Made by a program: the position numbers and the translations under genes. The notes below the pieces were generated by a model. The model was not told the DNA's origin. It searched no databases and saw only the letters and a list, made by a program, of their open reading frames with translations. Below, one piece after another: positions 21,701-33,602 of a stretch of DNA of 64,000 bases. How positions within the stretch are numbered: position 1 is the first letter of the stretch; the number at the start of each line of letters is the position of its first letter. Source of the DNA: Aculops lycopersici (Eukaryota > Arthropoda > Arachnida > Trombidiformes > Eriophyidae); NCBI GenBank assembly GCA_015350385.1, contig WNKI01000002.1, positions 8,334,947 through 8,398,946 on the forward strand. The letters are read 5' to 3'.

Positions 21701-24090
21701 GACCAGCCGCTGCACTTGACAGTCGACGCGCGCCAATCTCAAGCCAGCAACTTCCGGCCAAAGATCCCATCGTATCGTTCTCGTTGCGCAATCTACTCGT
21801 GCTATATGATCGACTTGCAGATCGTTCGACAGCAACAACAACATAGTTGATTTTTTTCTAGTTTCACAAGCATTGCAACGAGCCGGCGACCTCCTCTTGA
21901 TCCTCGTGACTGCAACTGCTTTTGCTGCTGCTGCAGGTTGATAGTGGAGCAACCTGCCAGCTAATGCATCAAATTGAGGGAGGACCTCAGTGTTTGCACC
22001 AACTGCAATTCAATTTGACTCCATCGAAGCCGAAATAACAGGACATTTGGTACGAGTCTCGTTTAATTTGGCGCCGATTGTAATAATAAGTGTAATCATC
22101 GCTTTAGTATCGGAATCAAACTTTGAACTGCAAATGAGCGACCGAGCGAACGAACCAACAAACAGTAATTACGGTTTGCTCACTTTTTTGTTGCGCTTTT
22201 TCTTCTTTATTCGACTAATCTACCGGTCGACTGGTCAAATTGAATTGGAAGGAAACTTTTCCGTTTCTCTCTCTTTCTATCTTGTCTTTCTCTTTCCAAC
22301 GTTCGAGTTAGTTATTATTTGTTGCCATCAAAGATCATGACTCAAAGTTTGACTTGCAAGTAATAACTCGACTCGTGGGTGCAGTTGGCGCGGGACTCGC
22401 TTATGATCAGCCGACTCAAGTGGTTGTTGCCACCTCAAACTGTGGAAGCGATGAAAACCAAGTCAGCGACAAGGATTCTAAGTCCACGGCGCAGCAGAGA
22501 GGGAGGGAGATAATAAAAATTAGCTCACCTATGCAGCGGGTTGTTGCCATCGCGAATAGCCGCAACCACAGATTTCCTTTTTATTCTACCCTCACCTGCT
22601 GAACGCGAGCTAATGTTAAGAGTAAATTCAACGGCGGTTGCAATCTCGTGAAAAGATGTGCGAATTTGTGTGAGTCCACCCAAGAGTTTGAAGCGGGGGT
22701 CAAATGTGAGTTTAGCAACACAAAAGTCGCCACAGTTCCGAGGCTCTCCCTTACGTAACTCGACGCGCCAATTGGTTTACTGGAGCAAAGACTCCTCTGT
22801 TCAACTGACTGCTCATCGCGGGTCATTAGTAAGCAAGCGAGTGCGAGTAGTTTGCGCAAAACTATTATTAAATGTACGTTAGCTAACTTTCACTAACGCA
22901 AACTTGGCCAGCCAGTTACTTGCCACCCTGACGATATAAAGTCGCGCCAGCAGATAGCTAGATAGCCGGACTTCATATCATTGTTATTATTACGAGTTTT
23001 TCTGCTTCAACAATGAGAAAAAAACAACCTAGAAGCCGCTGCAATGACAACTGTAACAGCAGCAACCACCGACCGTTCGATTGAAGCCGAAACGCGGAAT
23101 ATGAAACTCGTTGCTCCAGATTCACTCTTCCTTTACCGAGTTACGCAATCGCGCGCTTCTACTTTTCTCTCTTTCTCTCTCTCTCTCTCTATCGCTTTAC
23201 CACTACCACTAGCACCGCTACTGTTTCTATGCCACGAATACAACTGCCACTCAATTCAACTGTACGATCGACCGGCTCAACTAGCTTGCCAGTTGTTTCC
23301 CTCTATCTGGACACACAGATTCTAGCGACGGTAGCAGCGGCCTAAGCTTAAAGCACTGCACAATGACTAATGGTCGATTGTGTCCATTTCACCCGCTCGT
23401 TGCTCAACTCTTTCCTGTTGTCACTGTCGCCTGTTCGGCTCACCAAATTTAGCAGCAGTAGCGGTAGCGACGATGTGATTCCACGAGCTCAACGACCATA
23501 CAGTTAGCTGGTATGGTCGGCCGACGGCAATGAGTTGAGTCATTGGATAATAAGAGTTAACAGCAACCACAACAACAACCACTTGCCACGCGAATCCTCG
23601 AGGCTATCGATGGCCACTAGCTCGCCGCTGCTGGCTAAAGTTTGTTGTTATTGGATCAAGTTGCAAACTCTCGTCGAAGTGGTCGTTTATGTTGCCGCTG
23701 TTGTTTTCTTCGCGATTCGCAACTCGCTACTCGTGGGCGGCCTACAGGGTTTCGGTTCAAGTTCGCGTCCTAGTGGGCAAACTTTTGCATGGCTATTGTT
23801 GTTAAGCTAGCTTCCAAAGGCGGATGTTCCAAACGATGGAAACAGCAAAAAGAAACAACAACAATGGCAACGGCCGCCAAAAACACGGGTCGCCAGACGC
23901 TGACTTGTTTGCAAGTGAGCAGTCAGCAATTGGCAAGCGAGTTGCGTTGGCCAACTGAATTCGCTTGAACTGGCGCTCGGGTTGTTGGCTCGAGTTGCTA
24001 ATTTTGCTTTTAGTAAGTAGCCAGCTAGAGCCGATCCCAAAAATCGGATTGGTTGTAGTTGTTTGTAACTTTCAACCTTGCGATGACGAC

Positions 24091-24120
24091 GACTACTACT
24101 ACTACTACTACCACTACTAC
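24091..24120 (+). repeat. (CTA)n microsatellite
   Basis: CTA/ACT trinucleotide run with one CCA interruption. Confidence 0.85.
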
Positions 24121-26364
24121 TCAATGAAAGAGAGATAAAAACGAAACGCGAAACTCTCCAATCGAGGGGAAGAGAGAAAGAGAAGGCAAACTTTAGTTGA
24201 GCGAAGAGGAGGAGAAGCTCAATTAAGGCGACGATAGGCAAGGAATTAGATGGTGATGGAAGTTTACACTTGTATCACAAGAAGTTTAAGTGAGCTACTT
24301 ACTGTAGAGGATGTATGCTTGCTCGAGTTGTTGACTTTCAATGAGAGAGGAAATTGGGAAAGAAGTCGCAAAAGTTATGATGACAGACACTGCGACAGGC
24401 GCCATAATGTTACCGTTTCAACGGGCGACTTTGACTTTTAGTCGGAAAAGTGGAAGGCCCAGACGAAGTCTTTGGTGAACAGAAGCTACAGATATATATT
24501 GCCAATCACTCAGCTAAATGGATTGGTTCTCTCAAATCCATCACAGTTTTCCATTTCAATTCTATGACGAGTCATCGTAAATAACAACACCAACTAGAAG
24601 AGATAGAAGATGTTTCTTACATCATGTGGCATGGAATGATTGCGTTTCAATTTCCATTTCCCCGGAAAGTCATTCGAATATCTCTTCTTTAACCAACGAG
24701 CCCCTACACCAGCTTCCACATCTACCCTGTGCGTCGTCTAAAGGTCGCCGGCGACTCCACATCTACTTACCGGTGATTTATTCACTAGACATGTGATCTG
24801 GATGATGGTTGAAATTGATCAGTTTGACGGAATTTCATGGCAAGCTAATTGTCGTTCGAGTCTCGAGCACAGCACGCGCCCTTTTGTCGCCGCCACTCTC
24901 CTCCCACTCGTCCGTCGCTTAGCGATATCCAAAGCAAGCAAACCGCGAGCATTTGGCCAGAGTGAAGCTCGGCAAGTTACGCGCAATTGAGCAGCAACTC
25001 GGCGAGCTAATCGTGTGCCAGACGGAAGTTTGCGTTCCGCAAACTTGCGCGCCCCGCTGACGACCCACTCGACTTTTCTCTTTTGGCTGCTTATTTTGGT
25101 CCGTTGGCCACTTGATCAACTTCCGCCACGCGACGACCGCACCCCACGGCCGCAGCGCTCGTCTCGACGCACCGCTGGCCACTTTTACGGCCAAGACTGC
25201 GATTGTTTTGTCCCATACCGCAAGGTTCTTCTCCATCCACTAGCCTGTGTGACTCGACAAAATCCGACGAAACTCAACTTGACTTGACCAGAGTGATGGA
25301 AGCAACGACGACTGAAGCGACAACATAGAAGCTGCAACTCGGAATACTTGGTAACAGAGAAGGGAAGATTGATCGAGGTGGAAGCGGCGAAATGTTTATT
25401 GGTACTCGTGCACAACATCAGCCTCGGGTGCCAACAGAGAATAGGGACGATTCTGACTAGATGACGACGATGATGACGGTGATGATGTTGCCGGCAACGA
25501 CATGCGATCATCATGAAAGCGGCCAACTCTGGCGAGTTCATCTACAATGTTGGCCGCTACTGATACGGTTGCGTAATTTCAAGCTGCAATAGTCCATCAA
25601 CCACTGGTCGATTGCCTTGACGTAACGCACGTCCGAGCTTGGAGCTGCCAATAAGCTAGCCTCGCATTTATCACTTGGCTTTTATCACAGTGGCCATTGA
25701 GTTGATTTGAGTCAAGTTAAGTTTGGTTTGGTTTGATTTGATCGAGAATTGCAAGGCTATAAGACGGAGGCAATAGAATTTTCCTAGCCATTGGCTATCA
25801 CGCTCAAGTCTTCCTATCTATCAGTCACTTTCCTTCATTGTGGTTGCTGTTGTTATTCTTTCTACGCTGAGGAAACCTAGTGAGATCACGAAGCTCGGCC
25901 ACTGACTTGTCGCAGTCCATCGTATTGGCTCCACTTCCAGTCGCTGCGTTTACTGTTGCTATTCCTACTTGTCAATAGTAGATTGCCACAAAAGAGGGGC
26001 AATTAGTCGACTAAGAGGAAGCAAACTTGCGGTTCGCTTTGATCGATTCAAATGCATTCACAGTTTTCAAGTGGATCATCACTCTCTCCTTCTCCCTGAA
26101 ATTATCATAATCACGATGGTCATTTTGTGGTGGTCGTCAACTTGATGATTATCATGATTGCCAATCAAGATTATTGAGATTCACCCCCTCAAATAAGACG
26201 AGTTTTGCTTTAAAGCAAAACAAACTAGCCTCTAGGCTTCTGTGTCCTCGTGACTCCATTTGGTTGTTTGACAGCGATTGGCAAAGTCGGAACTACATTA
26301 GCATTGCTAAATGGCTATGCGCGTTCATATTTATCGTTACTGAAAACTACTCTAAGTGCACAAG

Positions 26365-26367
<3 letters not shown>

Positions 26368-26449
<82 letters not shown>
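26368..26449 (+). repeat. Long (GA)n microsatellite
   Basis: About 40 uninterrupted GA units, the longest dinucleotide tract in the window. Confidence 0.95.
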
Positions 26450-26452
<3 letters not shown>

Positions 26453-26548
26453 TAGAGTAGTAGTAAGTAGTAGTAGTAGTACGTACGTACGTAGTACGTA
26501 GTACGTACGTACGTACGTAGTACGTACGTACGTACGTACGTAGTACGT
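26449..26548 (+). repeat. TAG/ACGT tandem tract, possible assembly artefact
   Basis: AGT/TAG repeats pass into irregular TAGTACGT and ACGTACGT units that run straight into the N gap. ACGT is self-complementary, and this composition occurs nowhere else in the window. Confidence 0.85.
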
Positions 26549-26568
26549 NNNNNNNNNNNNNNNNNNNN
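26549..26568. other. Assembly gap (20 N)
   Basis: Short N run between the ACGT tract and a resumed (AG)n tract. Confidence 0.98.
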
Positions 26569-29500
26569 AGAGAGAGAGAGAGGAAGAGATAAGGAGCAAA
26601 AATCAATTTTATGGATCTTATCTTTGGGCTTAGTCTTTGCACTTACCTCCATGAGGATGAATTCAAAATTAATAAATAGTTGATTCAACTCACTGTGGCT
26701 CCTTCGAGCTATCAAACTAACGGTTGCTCCGTTAGACCGAGCGTTGGGCCGACCGACTGGCACCCTGAGGCCCGCTAGTCAGTCGGGTGACTCTAGAATC
26801 AAGCAAGATCTTGTGATGCAAAAGTCGTCGCTTATCAGCATCGACTCGATCAAAATTCCAACTTTTCAATGGCCGCAAATTTTGTAAGTGTATTAAAAGT
26901 TTATCGAGTGGCGCCACTCAATTCCTTTCTTGTTTGATAGCAAAATGATCGACTTCAACTTGTTCATTTGTTCTTGTGTCTTTCTTGCTCTGGATACTCG
27001 AGACTTAAACTCATCTGTGCCTAAATATTCCTACCGCTTTTCTATGTTTTGACCACCACAAACATCATTACAAACAGTAGCTTGCCTGTCGCAGTGATGC
27101 ATTTGGTGCAAGTGTCAGCATAACGAATCCTCAAACAAGTAGTTAACCAACTTGCTAGTGGCACTAAATCATGCGATTTTGCATTAAGGACGCCACCTAA
27201 ATGCAGTTTTTCAGCTCTCGACTTAAACTTTGCCAAGTTTAGTTCTCCTTTTCCATGTTCATATCTATCTCAAGCCAAAAACTAAAACTCTACTCCATTG
27301 GGAAACTCAAGTTTCTCGTCACGCTTATGTTATGGTCTCAAATCGCAGAGTTGCAGTAACCAATTTGCACGACCAAAACCAAGATAAGCAGCCGACTTCT
27401 GTTTAGACTGACTAACTGAATGACTGACAGAATATGTTGGTTGCTAGGAGTAGGGATTCTCTTGTCTTAGTTATTCTCTTAGGTATACAAGATGAGAGAA
27501 TGAGAGCATCGACTTGCTCGGTGGTTTCATCTCGGCAAAATGATGCTAACTGAATTTTTATGCGCTTGAGGCCCTAATACCTCACTAAAGCCACCTAAAA
27601 CTGAGAGGTGAAAGTAAACAAGTCAAACCATTACATTTCTTCACGCCGTCAAAACTTGAGAGGCTAAATTCTCACACGAAGATTGAGATTTAACAACATT
27701 AACAGCGACTGTTGTGTTATGAAATAATAGTAATAATAATTTTCAGTCCACTCGCCCAAACTCGCTGTTTCGCAACTAGCAGCACAGTGGCTCCATGTAC
27801 TCGCCACTTCCGGCGGATTCTTGCTCCCGCTGCTCCCTTGCGCCTCTCGTTTGCTCTCTCGCTGGCCAGCTGCTTTTTTGCTTGAGCAGTTGTTCTGCAG
27901 CAGCTACCCAGTGTTAAGAATACGATAATAATATGAAATCTTCACGCTGGATGCTCATTTGGCAAGGCTTCACTCGGCTCTCTTGCTTATGCATAACAGA
28001 AAGAGGGAGGCAGAGACTTTTCGTGTGGGCAAGTTTGTGTTTGCATACCGAGAAATTATAGGGAAAAACTTTGCATTAAGCCAAAAAGACTTATGATTGT
28101 GACAGGCGAACGATTAGCAAAGTGAAACTCTTGGGCGACGTTCTTCTTTGTCAAGTTGATTTGACTTTCGGAGGCAAACTTAAGTGAGCCAATAGCAAGA
28201 GCAGGCGAAAAAACTCGACGACTAGTGTGGCCATTAGGCGCGCGGCCAAATGGACTAGCCATTCAAAGTTAGGAAAAGAAAAGAGCATCGCTGAAAGAGG
28301 GAGAAAAAACGGGAGCTAGTAATGACCGCAAAGCATGAAGGCAAACACGATGTCCACAGCTAAAGTCGTTTGATTGGTTTCGCTCCAATTAAACAACTCA
28401 CTCGCCAACCAAGCGACCGACCGACTGGCAGCAAAAAGATTAGCCAACAGAATGACAATGACTTTGAGTTTGCTGACTGCTAACTAACAGTCAACCAGTT
28501 GAGCGTTCAAGTCAAAAAGGCAAACAGACAAGATCAGTTAGGCGACTACTTTGTTGTTCCTCTGCTCTCGTTTAACTATCGCATTTCAGATTCTCATTCT
28601 CTCTCACTTACTTTGAGTTCAAATACAAAGGCTGACTTAACTTGTCAGTTTCGATTCGTGAGTTTAAGTTTAAATTCTAGACCAAGAGCGAGAGTGAGAG
28701 TTAAAGTAACAATATTGACTCTATTTGCTCCTCACAACAAGATCACCCAAATAGCCACATCAACCACATAGAAAAAACTTAGAGGCCAGCCCACAAATTG
28801 ACGCCCTCGAAGTGCGAAGAGGCAAAGAGATAAAGTGACGTCGTTACTTTCGTTATTGTTGCTTCAGTTGTTGTTGTTGCTAGTTTAACTTTTGCCACAA
28901 TCTCGCTCGCCTGCCGACGGGAGCAAACAAAGGAAATTGAGTCAAAAGTTGCAAACTCTTGCTATTATTGCAACAGCAATTGCCGATGCTGCTGTTGTTA
29001 TTTCAACTTCCGCTCCGCAATAATGGCCTAGTTGCCGCCTCGACTTCCGGTAAGCGGAAGCCCAAGCGTCTGTTCAGTCTAGATCACCCGACCGACCGAC
29101 CGACTGACTAGTGAGGCGATTTGCCACTAAACTTTGATGGCGATGAGTTTCGGCCCTCGGCAACGAGGCGATAATTTGTCTTTCACTAGCGAGACCGTTT
29201 GTTGCCATTGTGCTTGTGACTTCTCTACTTTGTGGTTACAAAAAGAAAGACAAGCAAAGTTACTCAGCGAGAGTTGCCAAGCTAAACAACTGAGATCTCT
29301 CCTTGGCTTCCATTTTCTCGCTCGTCCCAGCCCGAGGGGACAAATTGATATCTCCTATCTTTTCGCTCGAGAAAATCCGTTCCAACATTTGTTCGAACCG
29401 GATGTTCGGCTCACTTCAGTAGTAAAACTCCAGAGGACAGCCGAGTGAAATTGAACAGTGAGCTCACGACCAACTCACTTGATCGAGTTTGACGTAATTT

Positions 29501-32500
29501 GAGCAAAACCTCCCTCTCTCGAAAATAATAAATTGAGGTCTCAAGTTTCAGATGGTCTCGCCAAAATAATTGAATAATCACAAGTTCCGCTTGAATAGAG
29601 TGGAAAATTTTCACAGATTCCTACGATTCGACTCAACGTAATTGAAAAGTAATTGAAAAACAACCAGGACTTGCCGATTGATTTTTCGCTCCATTTCCGT
29701 TCTCAGGTGTGAGCATCGAGATGCTCACTTTGAATGCAGACCCACGGCGAATGTCGCTCATTTGCATAGAGGCAGGGTTTTATTTTTGAGGCAATATTTT
29801 GTGGGCACAGCTCGAGTTCACGCGAGTAAATTAAGAGGCAGTCGGATTTTCGAGACAAAGATGGAACTTAGAATCAACCTGAACAGAGAGAATGGCTTCA
29901 AGCACGCAATAAATATTTGCTCTGTGTCCCTCCCTTGGACCGGCTAACTCTTCTTTCTTATGCTCAAATTTTAAAGCTGAAAAACAAGTCTTAGGTAAGC
30001 ACAAATCGATAGCCAATTTCTATATCTTGTTCACTGAAAATGAATAGGAAACTGTTTTTCCCCTCATTCTGAATTGAATTCGACGCCTCCTCAAAATGTT
30101 GGACTGAAAATCCATCACCCCATGTCATGTCTTGCATCACTTGGCGCAAAGAGTGACTATATATCTTTTTATCGCCGTTACTATTTCTTTTTTTGCTCCA
30201 ATTTTCCAAAAGAGAAAGAGGTTTTCTATTTAAATCACCTCCTTGTAAACAAGAAAGGTGGATTTGCGAGCTTCAAGTTAGCTGGCTGAAGTTAACTTGA
30301 AGTAAGAGATAAACTGAGAGGAATGATAAATCGAAATGCCAAAAGGAAGTGTAGTTGCAATGCGGTTAGCTTGCCTGCGCCTCTAAATCTCTCAACTTTC
30401 TCTCCTCTTGACTGCTCTTTTTCCATCTCTCCTCTCGTCGTGGAACTTCCCTCCGCTAGACTCCAATCAATCGGCAGTTAACTGACTCTACTGACTAGGA
30501 GGAACAAGGGAAGGAACCAGAGAGAAACAAGCACTTAACTGTGCGATTGGCTGCCGATCGACGCCAAGACGTCGCCTCAACTCTCGCTCTCTATGGATCA
30601 TCAATCTGAACTCCAATTTTACTCGAATATTCAGTCGGTTGGTCTTTTAGTTCAAAGTCTCCGACTAGATCAAAGAGGTGTGCCACTGAGAGAGAAAAAG
30701 AGACGAGACGCGGACAAGAGAGACGCCATTTGCCTCGGGAGACAAGTAGAAGAGAAATAGGAGTTTTTGTGGTTGCCTCAATCTTATGGGAGACGCCTCC
30801 GCAAATCTTATTGAAGCAAGCAAGCAAGCAAATTGGTTGCAGTGAGTGAAATGAGATACAAGTGAACATCAGGCTGATGTTCTAATTATCCGGCGTGTCG
30901 ATTGCAATTTGTTTTGTCTACTTGTCGTTTTTGTTGTTGTTATTTCTCTTTGTTTTATACTAACTACTGCCCATTCAACTCTCTTTTACAGCACAACTCT
31001 CCTCCAAAAGTCTTTTGAGTCCTCTTCAGAAACAAGTTGCTTCCAGTCAGTGAGTTGACTTGATACAAACACTTGTTGTTGTAACTGTTGTTGTTCGCCT
31101 ACATCAAGTTCCGTCGTCCCTCTCTCTTTCTGTTTCAACCAACTGAAACAAACGAGATTCTTGATGCAATTCAGTTAACTGCGCCAATCTAGTTAAGTTT
31201 TGGCTGGGATTTCATTCATCCGCTTCCAAAGCAACAACCACCACTTGTTGCTGTCGATCATGCAACCTGGTCCTCTTAGTCGCAGGCCAAATAAGTGGCC
31301 ACTAACAATTTAGACTATGGGCGTCGATTCAATTTGACGGATAGGCTAGCCAAAAAATGTTGCTGCAACCACTTAACTCGTTGAGAGCAACCAACTAACA
31401 GTTTGTTTTCACAGCATAACATGCAGAGGTCTCTGTAGAAGCTGATTTTTAGCCTGTTGAAAGTGTTTTCTCCTCCTAGCTACTGACAGAGAGTTAACCG
31501 TAACCGCAACATCAACACTCGCGCAAAATTGCAACAACGGAAACGAGTCGGCGGTTGTGAGAGAGTCAGCCGTGAGGGCAACACCAACAACCTGTCGACA
31601 GCTCATTAGGTCGCGCTGTTCGCGTGTTACCTTGCGTGCCGCTTCAAAAAGAGCGCTGTTGTTTCTACTCAAACGATAGACCAACAATCGTATTTATTTT
31701 TCCTTTCCGTCAAAACTTACAATCAACGCCCACTATTATTAAAGCAACAGGTTGTTGTTGTGTGGGGCTCATTGTGAGAGCGATTGAGAGCCGGACGTGC
31801 AGAAATCATGACACTAACCCAGGCGAGTTGGGCCGCTCGTTGCTTATGGTTTGTGTGGGTAGCAAGAGAGAAAGAAGCACTTGTTGCTTTCACATTAGAA
31901 ACAAAGACAGACCTCAAAATTCAAATCGAATCTAGTTATGGAAGGAGATAGTGCAAAACATCGATTTTCCTGTTAATTTTATATTGCTGTTCTCTTGTTG
32001 TTGATGTTGTCTGGTTGTTACATACAAACTAAGTGAAGTGTGAGAAACAATTAACTAATTGACGGGGAAAACGTGATTTGTTTTTTACCTCATGAGCTCA
32101 GCAGCAACAACAACCACTGTAACAACAGACACTACAACAATCGATAAGAGCAGGTGCAAATTGCGCAAGCTCATTCATGAGTCACAGGAAAACGCAACGT
32201 GAGGTCTAGGAGGGCAACCTCTTGTTGTTGGCACAAGTATCGCCATACATTTATATTTGTCTCTTGTTATCCCAATGACCGTGATAGCTATGTTGATGAT
32301 GCTCACGGTTAATGTTGCGCGCGCGCCCTGATCTCGTCGGTTACGCTTCGTGATCTGATTTTGAGGGCCAAAGTTACGTTACGTTGAATGGTTTTCGTTG
32401 GTGTCAGTATTGCGGCTAAAGTCTCGCTTGCATTTTCTGGGGTCACGACGAGAGCTGGCAGCGCAAAGTGGCGTGCGACGCGCGCAACAACCGGACTGGC

Positions 32501-33520
32501 AACAGGTGCGTTGATAACGAGCCGATCGCGCGCTCGTATCGATCGGTTCTTGCCCAAGAAAATAAGCGAGCAAGTTAGTGGCCATCGAGCAGTTTGTTGC
32601 ACGTTCCACTTTGGATGAGGCAGAAACAAGATAAGACGAGACAAACATCGGTTATAGCGACAGGTGTAACAATGTGCTGCTGCTTGGTCAAATTTTCCGT
32701 CATATTAAAGTACTTGCTACTACAAAAGCAACTGCTTCTGCGGCTGCTTATGAGTTTAATCTTTTAAGCTGATCATGAGTAAGTTGTATTCGTTAATGTC
32801 GGTAGACTCTCGGCAGAAAAGTTAGAGGAGAGAGATTAACTCTCTAGCTCATGTGTCTCTAGAGATGAAAGTCAGTTGTTTTATGAGCAAGCAGTTGGCC
32901 AGAAAACAAGCTGTTCGTTGTAACGGATGTGCAACAGGTGGTTGCTCGGTGACCATCAGGGGCGAGAGCAACAAAAATGAATCTCAAAGATTCGCCTGTC
33001 AGTCGATATCTAGTTTGATGTTTCCTTACTGACGATACAATCAACCAGATAACTCGTCCAACGGACAGTCAGTCAATCAATCATTCAATCAATAGCTCAG
33101 TGGATTTGCTGGTCACTTAGGTTTGCGCTTTTCACCGCGAGTTCCTTTTTGGAGGAGGAAACTTTGCAGTAAAGTCTCCTAGAGTAACAAGTGTTTTTAC
33201 ACAAACTTCCGTTTGCTTGGAAACAACGAGACAATGAACTGTAAAATTGTTGATCGGTTGAAGTTTTACTTGAAAAAAGCGAGCAGATGGGTATTTCTCA
33301 CCAGACATCTAGATTCATGTTCTCAACGGTAGCCATGGTGCAAAACGACTGTAGAAACTCGTAAAAAGTAGAGATTTCCAATCATGTTACTTTATACCCT
33401 CTGAAACGGTACTGAAACATTTGACGCGTTTGCGGCACTCCGCGGTACGCAAATAGATCCTTTTTTAGATTAAATTTTTATGGTTGCCTTTGGTCAAATG
33501 CACAACCAGGGAAAAACAAG

Positions 33521-33526
33521 TTTATT
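33521..33526 (-). promoter_or_regulatory. Poly(A) signal AATAAA (minus strand)
   Basis: Located about 77 bases past the stop proposed for the chemoreceptor-like gene's short last exon, which supports that exon. Confidence 0.5.
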
Positions 33527-33602
33527 TTTTGATTTTTTGAGTTCACTTGAGTGTCCAATCTCCTTCCTGTCCATGACGCGAGGAACAGGTGAGCGCGCAG
33601 CG

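Larger units (their letters stand above)
19284..33602. other. 14-kb gene-poor region
   Basis: No frame here has a recognisable domain, a family match or splice-supported continuity; the longest are driven by simple repeats. It holds (TA)n at about 19425-19445, (CT)n at 21663-21696, CTA repeats near 24091-24120, the (GA)n/ACGT/gap cluster at 26368-26580, and repeated GCAAACTT words. It is presumably 5' regulatory or untranslated territory of the EB gene, the 3' flank of the chemoreceptor-like gene, or unrecognised non-coding transcripts. Confidence 0.5.

Noticed and set aside
26174..26763. Several 80-140 codon frames with Arg/Glu or Ser/Leu repeats
   Set aside because: Created by the (GA)n tract and the ACGT artefact; no domains.
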